Notes: generated from the letters alone by a model not told the origin. A stretch of DNA of 64,000 bases from Vibrio maritimus (GCA_003263775.1 JYJJ01000051.1:124001-188000), one strand, 5' to 3'. Positions 9,672-18,987 are shown, counted from the first letter of the stretch. A program made the numbers and translations.

Positions 9672-10562
9672 TTATGACAATTGGTTAAGGCGAGGTATCT
9701 CTGAAGATAAGTGTTCGATAAGCGCTTTACTGGCTCGATTCAAGGTTTTGGGTTGAGGGTAGAGTAGCCAGCCGTCTTCTAGAATAGCGGTTTCCTTAGG
9801 AAGTAAGGAGACTAAAGCGCCTTGTTTTAGCTCACTTTGTATCATCATAGTAGGCAAGAAGCTGATGCCTCGTCCCCTTATTGTCGCCCCTTTCACGAAG
9901 CCGATGCTGTTCGCAATCAAATTCGCCTCGACCGACGCAGTCCCTGAGTCAAAATGCCATTGGCTGTCTACATCACCGCTTGGCCAGCGAAAACAAATGC
10001 ACTTGTGATGATTGAGGTCAGTCAGCGATTCGAGCGCGCCAAACTCCTCAATATACTCTGGAGAAGCGACCAAAACTCGGCGGTATTGAATGACTTTTCT
10101 GGCGACAATATCTGAGTCAAATATAGCTCCGCCGTGGATGGCGATATCTAAACCTTGTTGAAAAATCTCATTGAACCCGTTGCTGATACTGCGAATGTCG
10201 AGCTGGATGTCAGGGTATTTGTCATGAAATTCAAACAGAATAGGCTGCAGCAAATCATAGGTTTCGGGGAGCACACCAAGCTTTACTTTTCCTGTGAGCG
10301 TATCTCTCGAACTGGACAACGATTGTTGCGCTCTATCAAACAGTTCGATGGCTTGGAGGATGTCGTCGTAGTAGGTGCTACCGCTGTTGGTGAGTGACAA
10401 CTTGCGCGTTGTTCGGTGAAATAATTGAGATCCTACCGCTAGCTCAAGTTCATTGATGCGTCGACTGACGTTGGCTCGGGGGAGATCTAGAGCGTTTGCT
10501 GCGGCAGTAAAGCTGCCCAGTTCAACGACTTTGGTAAACAGTTTTAGGTCTGCAATTTTCAT
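9672..10562 (-). CDS. LysR-family transcriptional regulator
   Basis: 296 aa, typical length. The N-terminal winged helix-turn-helix is clear (ELGSFTAAANALDLPRANVSRRINELE), followed by a periplasmic-binding-like effector domain (about residues 90-290). It belongs to the branch whose members often control transport genes. Unusually for LysR regulators it is upstream of and co-oriented with its likely target, the RND operon, rather than divergent, so autoregulation and read-through are possible. Confidence 0.9.
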   Translation of the reverse strand: MKIADLKLFTKVVELGSFTAAANALDLPRANVSRRINELELAVGSQLFHRTTRKLSLTNSGSTYYDDILQAIELFDRAQQSLSSSRDTLTGKVKLGVLPETYDLLQPILFEFHDKYPDIQLDIRSISNGFNEIFQQGLDIAIHGGAIFDSDIVARKVIQYRRVLVASPEYIEEFGALESLTDLNHHKCICFRWPSGDVDSQWHFDSGTASVEANLIANSIGFVKGATIRGRGISFLPTMMIQSELKQGALVSLLPKETAILEDGWLLYPQPKTLNRASKALIEHLSSEIPRLNQLS

Positions 10563-10658
10563 ATCACATGTATGAAGGCTAATCGGAAGAGGTAGTGAGT
10601 ATATTACACTCGCTTAAAAATCAGCAAATAAGATGAGTGAAGAAGTGAAGCTCAAGCG

Positions 10659-10696
10659 AAAAAGTGCCTCAAAGGCGAGCTACTTTGAGGCGAAAA
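10659..10696 (-). terminator. Terminator downstream of the GH16 gene
   Basis: The minus strand reads GCCTCAAAG...CTTTGAGGC followed by ACTTTTT. It starts 7 bases past the GH16 stop and separates the glucanase operon from the LysR gene. Confidence 0.8.
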
Positions 10697-10702
10697 GATA
10701 AA

Positions 10703-11490
10703 TTAGCGGGTCAATCGTAATACCAGCGCATCGTCTACAATGACCGCGTTCTCAGGCCTAAAGGTCGCGAGGTTTTCAGTAAAGCTCCAATCTCCTTTAC
10801 CCCAGCGGTTGCTATCGAAGTAAGTAAAGTCATCGCGCCATTCAAGGGTAAACTCCCCATTGTCATAGGCGTAGTACTCAATCCAATCGATAGTTTGCTC
10901 CAGCGGTAGGTTATCTATATTGAAGCGACCGGCCCAATCGATGGAATCTGCAACCCAAAGGTTCATTCGATAGCTTTGTGGCGTATCACGCATGTTTTGA
11001 ACTTGCAGAGACTGCGAAGCCAGTTCTTGATGTATGGTCACGCCATCAACTTGCCAGGTAATTTCGTCCGGTGTCCAGATAAGCGTATGTTCATGAAATT
11101 CATCGATATCATCAACAGTGTGGAGCTGCTCTGAGTGGATACGATGCTTGCTTCGCCAGTGATTAAGTTGGTTTGCAGCAAATCGGCTCGTTTTCCTACC
11201 GACTCAATATCGATTTCACGCCAAGGTATCCCACCAGCCCAGCTTTCGTTGTCATAGGTAAAGAACGATGAAATGACGCCGGGACTAGAGACCATTTTCA
11301 TGCGGATAACGAACTTTCCAAACAGTACTTTGTCGTGACTAAACACTTCAGCGCCATACAAAGATTGATCTGTCGTATTGAAGGAGGGGGAAGTGCCCTC
11401 GTTGCCTTGCGGCGGCGTTTTGCTGTCTGAGCTGCAAGCGGTGATCAGTATTGCAGGGATAAGACAAACGAGTTTTAACATTGTGGTCAT
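10703..11490 (-). CDS. Circularly permuted GH16 lichenase, lipoprotein (frameshifted)
   Basis: About 262 aa once one base is restored near 11148. The start MTTMLKLVC is chosen at 11490 because AGAGG lies 6 bases upstream. Lipobox LITAC predicts an outer-membrane lipoprotein. The GH16 active site REIDIE places nucleophile and acid/base at about E92 and E96. The usual N-terminal strands (EWRDDFTYFDSNRWGKGDW through LVLRLTR) come at the C-terminus instead, after the WTPDEITWQVDG and NLWVADS segments. This is the order of the naturally permuted 1,3-1,4-beta-glucanase of Fibrobacter succinogenes. Likely substrate is mixed-linkage beta-glucan. It follows GH9 on the same strand. Confidence 0.88.
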
Positions 11491-11515
11491 AATGAACCTC
11501 TTTAAAGTAGACAAT

Positions 11516-11538
11516 AGGCCAGCCTAGGAGGCTGGCCA
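11516..11538 (-). other. Intercistronic hairpin between GH9 and GH16
   Basis: A perfect GGCCAGCCT/AGGCTGGCC stem with a short loop and no T tract lies between the GH9 stop and the GH16 ribosome-binding site. It is likely a processing, stability or attenuation element that sets the relative expression of the two enzymes. Confidence 0.6.
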
Positions 11539-11565
11539 TTTGGATTGATTCAAAAAAGCTCAATA

Positions 11566-13857
11566 TTAGTGCAGTTTCCCTTCGTCTAAAGCGGATGCAA
11601 CCCAAACCAGCGGGGCATTCCAGTTAATGGTGATTTCATTGAGTGACCATGCACCAATGTTATCTCGATAGCAGGTTTGTCCGATGCATTGTCCTTTCAT
11701 TGTTGCCGCAATAGGGTCGGAAAAGCTTATTGAGTTAGGTCCACCAATTAATGCACCAGGTGCAGGAGCCGGAGAGTTTTCATCTGCCGCTTTTGCCCAA
11801 AAACGGTGATGAGGATTTTGCGCCGCGTGGCTGCCATAACCGGTAACGTAGGAGATGTTCATCGGGTTGGCACCGAGAATGTAATCCATCGCGTTTGCTG
11901 CTGCTTTTAGAAACTTCACTTCGCCACTAAAGTCATTGGCATAAACCAAGAATAAGCTTCGGTTAACCAAGTTTGAGTTTGAGCCCCAAGGATACTCTTC
12001 GACAGAGTAAGGAATGTGGTAACCCTCTTTAGTCACCTGTGCTTCGTAGTTAGAGGCCGTTTGAATAATGTTGGCTCTAGCTTGTGAAATCGCATCTTTC
12101 CCTAGGGTATTAGGAACAACGGCAAGGCTGATGGTGCCGAGTGGTGCAGTGTATTGCCAGAAGATATCGCCGTCGGTGGCTATGTTGCCTTTTGGTGTCT
12201 CTAGATAGTGTGGAGAGCTTTTCAAGAAGTCGCGATATTGAGCGTTACCCGTGGTAATGAACAGTTCACTCGCCGCCCAATAGAATTCATCACTCAAAAC
12301 CAAGTCATCATATGGGCCTGACCCGGTAAAGTTGTCATAAGCAAAAATGTCCGGATGCGCTAATGCTGCTGTCCACGCTTTTTCAGCAGCGGTTAGACAA
12401 CGTTTGGAGAAGCTAGGATCGATCTCTTTCCACAACCGTCCACATTGAGCGCCAATCGCCGCAAGGTTTAGAGTCGCAGCCGTACTTGGTTGGCCGACAT
12501 AGCGCTTTTTATCGTCTTTGTGCGGTGGTAATGGCATACCAGTCCACACTTCGTCGGCGACTTTATGAAACGCCAAATGAGAAGCATCAATGGCAGTCAG
12601 CTCAAGTGCTTTACTAGCAGATTGATCGCCAATAGGAACGCTAACATTTTGTCCTTCGGGTACTTGCATTGCCAGCATGAACTCCACATTCCAGCGCGCT
12701 TCCGACAACACCGGGTTAACGTCTTGCGTGGCTTCAGGAATCTTTACTTCTTCGCCGTTAAACGGAAGCTTGGCATTATCAAGCCATAACCCGCGTTCAT
12801 ATAGGTTGAGTAGTGTCCATGTCGTGATGCCGCCATTAACCGTATATTTACCGTGATCGCCCGCATCATACCAACCACCGGTCACGTCGATAGAAAGTTC
12901 ACAGCCTGGCCACTGATTTCCCCATGCATCCTCTTTGTCAAAGCAGGTTACTCGGTCATTCGTATGCCCAGCTGGCCTCGCTAAGTCGGATCTTTGAACA
13001 TATTCTTTTTGGATCTCTATTCCACTTCGGTTTTGATAGAAATAGGAGAAAGCATCGTGTTTAAGCGATTGGTAAAGGTTCTTTTGAATGCTAAATGGAT
13101 AGCTCTCTTCGCCATCGACCGAGATCGTCAGTCCGGTTTGCTCAGAGGTTAGGTTTGATAGGTCGATTTGATGAAGGTGCTCACCGGAGGCTGGATTTAG
13201 TCCAAATACCGATGTTCGCCCGAGATCGATGTTGATGCCTTGAGCATTTTTAAGCGTCCAACGTAAAGGCTGCTTGGAGTCAGAAGTGATAAAGATAAGC
13301 TTATCCGCTTGAGGATAAAAGCCGACTTGATTTGCACGGATGGGCGAGGTCTTTGACACCTCAAAATAGGGCTTTCCTTCGATTGATACATTGGTAACAC
13401 ACACCGAACCTGTTTTCTGTGCGCCCATTTGGAATTGGAATTCGCCTCCAGCATCACTGTCTAGCTGATGTGTAAACTCATATTGAAACGACTCCGGTTG
13501 GGTAGAAAGTACGGTTTCTGTGAGGAAGTAATGAGTGTAGGGAGGACCTTCATGTTGTATAAGGGTTTTCATTTGGGTATCGACACTAGCGTAGGCATCA
13601 AAGCGAATGGAGTACTTCTCGCCTTGTTCCAAGCCCACTCCAGCATGACCTAAGATCACACTCCAAGCGTCACTGCCAGTGCTCTTTATATCCATGCAAG
13701 CGAAGCCATCCTTTGGCGTTGCGCTTGCTCCAGCGGTCCACCAACCGTCGAGAGCACTACTAAAATTACCATTACGGATCATCTCATCACTCAGCGCGCC
13801 TGAAGAATGAAAAGCGGCACAAAGAATAACAGCACTTACCTTGTTTAGTTTTGTCAT
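11566..13857 (-). CDS. Secreted GH9 cellulase with N-terminal CBM-like and Ig-like domains
   Basis: 763 aa from the ATG at 13857, chosen over longer starts because GGAGGA lies immediately upstream and a signal peptide follows (MTKLNKVSAVILCAAFHSSG). Domains: a CBM4/9-type jelly roll (about 25-165), a CelD_N Ig-like domain beginning PIRANQVGFYP (about 172-258), then the GH9 alpha/alpha barrel. Catalytic elements are GGWYDAGDHGK (D331, D334), the histidine region NPHHRFWA and the proton donor LNEITINWN (about E741). The family inverts beta-1,4-glucan bonds. It is likely an extracellular endo- or processive cellulase, first gene of an operon with the GH16 lichenase. Confidence 0.93.
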   Translation of the reverse strand: MTKLNKVSAVILCAAFHSSGALSDEMIRNGNFSSALDGWWTAGASATPKDGFACMDIKSTGSDAWSVILGHAGVGLEQGEKYSIRFDAYASVDTQMKTLIQHEGPPYTHYFLTETVLSTQPESFQYEFTHQLDSDAGGEFQFQMGAQKTGSVCVTNVSIEGKPYFEVSKTSPIRANQVGFYPQADKLIFITSDSKQPLRWTLKNAQGINIDLGRTSVFGLNPASGEHLHQIDLSNLTSEQTGLTISVDGEESYPFSIQKNLYQSLKHDAFSYFYQNRSGIEIQKEYVQRSDLARPAGHTNDRVTCFDKEDAWGNQWPGCELSIDVTGGWYDAGDHGKYTVNGGITTWTLLNLYERGLWLDNAKLPFNGEEVKIPEATQDVNPVLSEARWNVEFMLAMQVPEGQNVSVPIGDQSASKALELTAIDASHLAFHKVADEVWTGMPLPPHKDDKKRYVGQPSTAATLNLAAIGAQCGRLWKEIDPSFSKRCLTAAEKAWTAALAHPDIFAYDNFTGSGPYDDLVLSDEFYWAASELFITTGNAQYRDFLKSSPHYLETPKGNIATDGDIFWQYTAPLGTISLAVVPNTLGKDAISQARANIIQTASNYEAQVTKEGYHIPYSVEEYPWGSNSNLVNRSLFLVYANDFSGEVKFLKAAANAMDYILGANPMNISYVTGYGSHAAQNPHHRFWAKAADENSPAPAPGALIGGPNSISFSDPIAATMKGQCIGQTCYRDNIGAWSLNEITINWNAPLVWVASALDEGKLH

Positions 13858-14077
13858 ATGTCCTCCTTTATTTTGTCTAACCATATATTGGGAAGTGCCT
13901 AAGGCAAGGGACAGTGGTGGAAAATTGAATTTAAATAAATGCTTAGCATTATAACTGTGAACAAATATACAACGGCGATCGTGCTGGTGAATAGTTTTCA
14001 TGAAAATATTTATGTCGCCATGAAAGTGTATTGCGAGCCCGTAAGGATAATCGAGACAATGAGTTGTTAGAAATTAA

Positions 14078-14093
14078 CGTGATTAGCATCACG
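14078..14093 (+). promoter_or_regulatory. CRP-like site CGTGA-N6-TCACG
   Basis: CGTGATTAGCATCACG has symmetric half-sites with the 6-base spacing of CRP boxes (consensus TGTGA-N6-TCACA). It lies between divergent GH9 and small-protein genes, fitting catabolite control. Confidence 0.55.
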
Positions 14094-14176
14094 AAAATGG
14101 ATATTTTACCGTTCTGTACTACTATTGTATTGACATTTTCTTATTGGTTAATGTCGATGGTAGGGCATATTTTCTT

Positions 14177-14188
14177 GAAACCGGTTTC
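14177..14188. promoter_or_regulatory. LacI-type operator palindrome GAAACCGGTTTC
   Basis: A perfect 12-bp palindrome with the central CG typical of LacI/GalR operators, about 50 bases upstream of the small secreted protein gene. Likely bound by one of the three LacI-family regulators nearby, most simply the one encoded at 14773. Confidence 0.6.
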
Positions 14189-14237
14189 GTGTTTCAACAT
14201 GTCTTATTCGTCTTTTATAAGGTTAAGGAATATTGTT

Positions 14238-14510
14238 ATGAGAGCAAAGTTAATTGCGTTGGCCATTATTGCATCAGCGGTTTCATTTACAGCAAGTAGC
14301 CAGGATGCGCTGGATTATATGACCATACAATCGATCAAAAGTAGTATGTCAAAAAGCGATATAGAGCAGGCGCTAGAAAACTGGAGAAGCGCACAACTCG
14401 AAAATATAGAAGTACGCGCACGATACGTCTCTGACAGAGCGCCAAGGCAGTATGTTATTGATACCATTGAAAATGAATACCAAGTGGCGCGACAAAAACT
14501 AGGGCTATAG
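14238..14510 (+). CDS. Small secreted protein of unknown function
   Basis: 90 aa from the ATG at 14238, chosen for its AAGGA ribosome-binding site about 8 bases upstream. A signal peptide of about 20 residues (MRAKLIALAIIASAVSFTAS) is followed by a short, charged and probably helical mature region. I recognise no family. It sits between GH9 and the LacI regulator and is preceded by CRP-like and LacI-type sites, so it may be co-regulated with the glucan genes. A periplasmic or secreted accessory role is inference only. Confidence 0.55.
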   Translation: MRAKLIALAIIASAVSFTASSQDALDYMTIQSIKSSMSKSDIEQALENWRSAQLENIEVRARYVSDRAPRQYVIDTIENEYQVARQKLGL

Positions 14511-14687
14511 GCACTATTATTCTTATCATTGCAGCCCATACATTCGCTTCTTCGGCGTCTGCATGGGCATCTCTATCACTTAGACCACTATTTCTAAACC
14601 TGATTTCATGAAAGAGTTTCATGGCGAATGAAAAACTTGCCATTGCACTCAATATTCAGCAATTTCAGAAATTTCCCTTCAATTCCA

Positions 14688-14703
14688 TGTGAGTTATATC
14701 ACG
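14688..14703 (+). promoter_or_regulatory. CRP-like site TGTGA-N6-TCACG
   Basis: TGTGAGTTATATCACG matches the CRP consensus in 9 of 10 half-site bases. It lies 70 bases upstream of the proposed start of the LacI regulator and its downstream ABC operon. Confidence 0.6.
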
Positions 14704-14735
14704 CTTCACCGACCTCATATAAGAAATACTCAGCT

Positions 14736-14749
14736 TGAAAACGGTTTCA
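14736..14749. promoter_or_regulatory. LacI-type operator TGAAAACGGTTTCA
   Basis: Near-perfect 14-bp palindrome (one central mismatch pair) of the same type as 14177-14188. It lies about 24 bases upstream of the proposed TTG start of the LacI gene, as expected for autoregulation. Confidence 0.6.
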
Positions 14750-14772
14750 TGCAGGGGCGTATCGAGGTTATT

Positions 14773-15780
14773 TTGGCGACTATCAAAGATGTTTCAGAGT
14801 TAGCAGGTGTATCACAGGCGACAGTATCAAGAGTTATCAATGGTACCAGCCGAGTGAGTCACGACAAAAAGCTAAAGGTTGAAAAAGCCATTAAAGAGTT
14901 GGCTTATAAACCCAACTCAATCGCCCAAGCGCTTGCGTTTAGTCGCACAGGAAGTGTCGGCATCATGGTGCCGGAACTGGGCGGCCCGTTTTACTCTGGG
15001 ATACTTCACAACATGGAAGAGCACCTTCGACGCTTTGGTTATCACGTCGTCGTCAGTGCGGGTTCGAATACCGAAGCGAGTCAAAAAGAGTCGATTGAAT
15101 TCTTAATTAGCCGCCGAGTCGATGCGTTGATTGTTCATGCGCAAAATGTTCCCGATGACTACTTAATTCAAATTGAAGAGTCAGGTATTCCGCTTGTGAT
15201 TATCAATCGATTCATTCCGGAAATGAAATCAAGTTGTATCACCATCGACAATGAACTTGGTGGAAAAATAGCAACACAATATCTCCTTAAAATGGGTCAC
15301 ACGGATATTGTTTGTATTACAGGCCCTTTAGATAAATCCGATGCTAGAGGACGTTTGCAAGGTTATAGAAATGCACTGTTCGACGCAGGTATTGAATATG
15401 ATGAAGTGCTTGTTGCCGAAGCGTCATTTACCGAAGAAAGTGGTGCCAGTGCGATGGAAAAAATAATAAGGAGGAAATGCCACTTTACCGCAGTATTTGC
15501 TACTAATGATCATATGGCTTTAGGTGCGTATGAGGTACTGGCAGAGCATGGATATTCAGTGCCAGAACAAGTGTCACTCATTGGATTTGATGACATTTTG
15601 TTCGCTCGCTATTTAACGCCAAAATTAACGACGATGAATTTCCCAATTGAACAAATGAGTTTAGAAGCTGTACAGCTTGTTATTCAGAAATTGGGAAATA
15701 ATAAGTGTGACGTTAATTTTAAATTACTCCCTTCACTAGTGGTTAGAAATTCAGTTAAGGATCTACTTACTACCCTATAA
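14773..15780 (+). CDS. LacI-family regulator of the beta-glucan ABC operon
   Basis: 335 aa from a TTG start at 14773, chosen because the canonical LacI beginning (M)ATIKDVSELAGVSQATVSR starts there and GAGG lies 5 bases upstream; longer in-frame starts at 14749 and 14689 add non-conserved residues. Helix-turn-helix at residues 3-25, hinge around 50-60, then a sugar-binding periplasmic-type domain with TDIVCITGP and FATNDHMALGAYEV. First gene of the ABC/GH1/GH94 cluster, 18 bases ahead of the binding protein, with candidate operators just upstream. The effector is probably cellobiose or a related glucoside. Confidence 0.88.
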   Translation: MATIKDVSELAGVSQATVSRVINGTSRVSHDKKLKVEKAIKELAYKPNSIAQALAFSRTGSVGIMVPELGGPFYSGILHNMEEHLRRFGYHVVVSAGSNTEASQKESIEFLISRRVDALIVHAQNVPDDYLIQIEESGIPLVIINRFIPEMKSSCITIDNELGGKIATQYLLKMGHTDIVCITGPLDKSDARGRLQGYRNALFDAGIEYDEVLVAEASFTEESGASAMEKIIRRKCHFTAVFATNDHMALGAYEVLAEHGYSVPEQVSLIGFDDILFARYLTPKLTTMNFPIEQMSLEAVQLVIQKLGNNKCDVNFKLLPSLVVRNSVKDLLTTL

Positions 15781-15798
15781 TTCTATTAAGGATATAAC

Positions 15799-17040
15799 AT
15801 GAAATTAAAGAGTTTAGTACTTTATAGTGCGATTTCGCTTGGAACAATTACCGCTGTTAATGCAGAAGAAGCGATTCGCTTTGATGGTTTTCCAGATTTT
15901 GACAGCAGCTTGAAAGTTCTGCTGCCTGAGTTTGAAAAGGAAAATGACATCAAGGTTGATTACTTGATGAACAACCATGGTGACCATCACACTAAACTGA
16001 CAACTAACCTAGCGACGGGCTCAGGTGCGGGTGACGTCATCGTTGTTGATGTAGAGAAAATTGGTCCATTTGTAGCGTCTGGTGGTTTGGTCAACCTTTC
16101 TGAAAAATACGGTGCAGATAAATACGCTGAGCGTTTTGCTCCCTACGCATGGGCGCAAGGTAAGGGCTCTGATGGCAACATGTACGGCATTCCAGTGGAT
16201 CTAGGCCCTGGCGTTATGTATTACCGTACAGATTTATTTGAAAAAGCGGGTATCGACGTGAAAGATGCCATCAAAGACTGGGACTCTTACATTGCTGCAG
16301 GTGAAAAACTGAAGCAACAAAACGTTCAACTGATCGCCTCTGCTGCGGATGTTGCACAAGCAATCATCTACACCACAGTACCTGAAGGCGAAGGTCTTTA
16401 CTTCGATAAAGACGGTCAACCAGTCGTTACATCTGAGCGTTTTGTTCACGCTTTTGAAGTCGCGAAGAAAATTCGTGAAAAAGGTCTAGATGGCCGCATT
16501 TTGGCATGGTCAAACGAGTGGTATGAAGGCTTTAGAAACGGCACGTTTGCGACTCAACAATCGGGCGCATGGCTGCTTGGTCACTTGAACAACTGGATTG
16601 CACCAGAAACAAAAGGTAAGTGGGCAGTATCAAACCTACCTGATGGCATCTACGGCAGCTGGGGCGGCTCTTTCCTTTCAATCCCTACTCAGTCACAGCA
16701 CCAAGATGAAGCGTGGAAGCTGATCGAATTCATGACAGCAGATCGTGACTCACAGCTTAAGCACTTTGAGACGATTGCTGCGTTCCCAGCTAACGTAACG
16801 ACTTACGACGACAAACTGTTTGATCAAGAAGTTGAGTTCCTTGGTGGTCAAAAAGCGCGTCAGCTATTTGCTGAAGTAGCGAACAACATCAAACCGGTTG
16901 CTCCAGCGAAAGGTGACCATGTCGCTCGCTCAATCGTTCTAGAAAATGCATTGATGGAAGTATTGGATGAAGATAAAGACATCAAAACTGCATTGGCTGA
17001 GGCTGAGCGCCTAATTAAACGCAGAACGCGTAACCTTTAA
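15799..17040 (+). CDS. ABC sugar-binding protein (probable cellodextrin/beta-glucoside)
   Basis: 413 aa with signal peptide (MKLKSLVLYSAISLGTITAVNA) and the MalE/UgpB-type fold: DVIVVDVEKIGPFVASGG, an aromatic ligand cleft (YGIPVDLGPGVMYYRTDLFEKAGI), and WSNEWYEGFRNGTF. It is the periplasmic receptor for the importer encoded next to it. Linkage to GH1 and GH94 points to cellobiose or longer beta-glucan oligosaccharides (inference). AAGGAT precedes the ATG. Confidence 0.9.
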   Translation: MKLKSLVLYSAISLGTITAVNAEEAIRFDGFPDFDSSLKVLLPEFEKENDIKVDYLMNNHGDHHTKLTTNLATGSGAGDVIVVDVEKIGPFVASGGLVNLSEKYGADKYAERFAPYAWAQGKGSDGNMYGIPVDLGPGVMYYRTDLFEKAGIDVKDAIKDWDSYIAAGEKLKQQNVQLIASAADVAQAIIYTTVPEGEGLYFDKDGQPVVTSERFVHAFEVAKKIREKGLDGRILAWSNEWYEGFRNGTFATQQSGAWLLGHLNNWIAPETKGKWAVSNLPDGIYGSWGGSFLSIPTQSQHQDEAWKLIEFMTADRDSQLKHFETIAAFPANVTTYDDKLFDQEVEFLGGQKARQLFAEVANNIKPVAPAKGDHVARSIVLENALMEVLDEDKDIKTALAEAERLIKRRTRNL

Positions 17041-17060
17041 TCCGTTTTTGAGTTTGATTT

Positions 17061-17090
17061 AAGGAAGCGTGCTAGCGCGCTTCCTTCTTT
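17061..17090 (+). other. Intercistronic hairpin after the binding-protein gene
   Basis: AAGGAAGCG...CGCTTCCTT stem with a TTCTTT tail, between the binding protein and permease genes. Such structures commonly stabilise upstream binding-protein mRNA and reduce read-through, giving binding-protein excess. Confidence 0.65.
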
Positions 17091-17104
17091 AAGAGGTCGT
17101 TACT

Positions 17105-18094
17105 ATGAGTCATTCAGCGAGCAACGTCATGGAAGCAACATCAAGGCAGAGTATTATTGCTCGTATTAATGCCAAGGCATTCGCCCCCTATGGATTTTTG
17201 TTGCCGTTCCTAATTATTTTTTCTGTATTTGGTATTTTTCCACTTCTATTCTCAGTGTTCCTTTCTTTTCATGAATGGAACCCAGTAGAAGGTCTTGGCG
17301 CGATGAACTTCGTGGGATTAGAAAACTACCATATTGCGCTTACCGACCCGTGGTTGTGGCGCTCCCTTAAAAACACATTTTGGCTAGCAATCACTTCTGG
17401 TGTGGCGCAGCACTTAGTCGCAATTCCAGTGGCTTATATTTTGGTTTCCCTTGGCGACAGACTTCGCCATTGGCTGACGTCTGCGTACTTTTTGCCTTTC
17501 ATCACATCAACGGTCGCCGCGTCACTTATCTTCTTCAATATGTATTCGCCAAGCTCAGGCATCATCAACCAAACGTTGATTTACTTGGCTGATACCACGG
17601 TTCTTGGTTGGGCATTTGCGTGGGTCAACGACTATCAGCCGATTCGCTGGCTTGACGATGCAACGCTAATTAAACCATCGATTGCCATCATGGTTTTCTG
17701 GAAATACACCGGTTTTAACATCGTTCTTTACACCACAGGTTTAATGACGATTCCTAAAGATATCTTAGAAGCTGCACGAATGGATGGTGCTAACGCACTG
17801 CGCCGCTTCTGGCATGTTTCACTACCAATGATTCGTCCTTTTGTCTTTTTTGCAGTGACCATGACCATCATCGGTAACTTGCAGTTGTTCGAAGAACCTT
17901 TCGTACTGACTCGCGGTGGCGGCGGTACGGGTCAAGCGGGTCTAACCATCTCTATGTACTTGTACAAAGTGGGTTGGGAATGGCTAGAAATGGGCACAGC
18001 ATCTGCAATTTCATGGTTACTGTTCGCGCTCATCGCTGCTTGTACAACCATTCAATTTTTATTCTTTGGTAAGAAAGGTTTAGGGGAGCACTAA
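17105..18094 (+). CDS. ABC sugar permease, MalF-like
   Basis: 329 aa with six predicted membrane helices and the EAA loop EAARMDGANALRRFWHVSLPMIRP (about 219-242) that contacts the ATPase. Belongs to the CUT1 permease family. It lies 64 bases after the binding protein and 1 base before the second permease, so it is co-transcribed. Confidence 0.92.
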   Translation: MSHSASNVMEATSRQSIIARINAKAFAPYGFLLPFLIIFSVFGIFPLLFSVFLSFHEWNPVEGLGAMNFVGLENYHIALTDPWLWRSLKNTFWLAITSGVAQHLVAIPVAYILVSLGDRLRHWLTSAYFLPFITSTVAASLIFFNMYSPSSGIINQTLIYLADTTVLGWAFAWVNDYQPIRWLDDATLIKPSIAIMVFWKYTGFNIVLYTTGLMTIPKDILEAARMDGANALRRFWHVSLPMIRPFVFFAVTMTIIGNLQLFEEPFVLTRGGGGTGQAGLTISMYLYKVGWEWLEMGTASAISWLLFALIAACTTIQFLFFGKKGLGEH

Positions 18095-18095
18095 T

Positions 18096-18987
18096 ATGAC
18101 GACTCTAACGCATAACTCGAATGCCGTAATGGCAAAATTAAAACCGAGCGATCGCACTGTAGAGCTGCTGGTGAAAGCGTTAATGGTGCTGCTTGCTGCG
18201 ATACTAATTGTCTCTGCAATTATCACCGTGTTCCCGTTTATTTGGTCGGCACTGCTATCTACACGTGACCGCAGCGAAATCTTTGGCACTGGTATCAGTT
18301 TTGCATCGGAGATAGCTTGGCGATTAACTACGCGAAGCTACAAGAAATCATGCCTTTCTGGCAGGCGATGTTTAACTCTGTCTACGTGGCCTTTGTGGGC
18401 ACCACCATTTCACTGCTGTTCTGTAGCATGGGTGGTTACGCTTTTGCAGTTCACAAGTTCAAGGGTAAGAACATCCTATTTGGCATGCTGGTAGGCTCGA
18501 TGATGATTCCACCAGTATTGAGCTTGATTCCTTACTTTATGATCGTGAAGTTTCTAGGATTGCTCGATAACCATGTTGCGGTTTGGCTTCCATTTACCAC
18601 GACGCCGTTTGGTATTTTCCTGATGCGTCAGCACGTGGTGGCCTCGATTCCGCGTGAGCTTCTTGAAGCGGCAAAACTAGATGGTGCTGGTGAGCTGCGT
18701 ACTTACTGGAGCGTGGTACTACCCCTGATGAAACCCGCGCTTGCCACACTCGCGATTGTTCAGTTCGTTTTCTTCTGGAACATGTTCATGCAGCCTTTGG
18801 TAGTTCTGAACTCACCTGAAAACTACGTGATTACTCAGGCACTAAGAAGTGTACAGGGCATACCAAATACCCCATGGGTGCAGTAATGCTTGGTACCACT
18901 ATCTCAATTCTTCCACTGGTGGTGACTTATCTGTTTGCCTCTAAACAGATGATTAGCGGCCTAACATCTGGCGCGGTTAAGGGGTAA
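18096..18987 (+). CDS. ABC sugar permease, MalG-like (two frameshifts)
   Basis: About 297 aa once one base is restored near 18304 and another in the G run at 18876-18878. The joined product keeps all CUT1 elements: N-terminal TM, the EAA loop ELLEAAKLDGAGELRTYW, and the typical C-terminal ending GLTSGAVKG before TAA at 18985. Without correction it breaks into overlapping pieces with no start for the middle part, which argues for sequence errors. The GH1 start overlaps just after its stop. Confidence 0.85.

Larger units (their letters stand above)
13858..14237. promoter_or_regulatory. Divergent control region between GH9 and the small secreted protein gene
   Basis: About 380 bases with no convincing gene. 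It holds an inverted TTTCATGAAA near 13999, a CRP-like site (14078-14093) and a perfect LacI-type palindrome (14177-14188). AT-rich promoter-like sequence surrounds them. It probably controls both divergent transcripts. Confidence 0.55.

Noticed and set aside
14455..14652. Frame on the minus strand encoding a hydrophobic C-terminus
   Set aside because: Overlaps the small secreted gene on the opposite strand and has no ribosome-binding site; the hydrophobic stretch is a chance feature.
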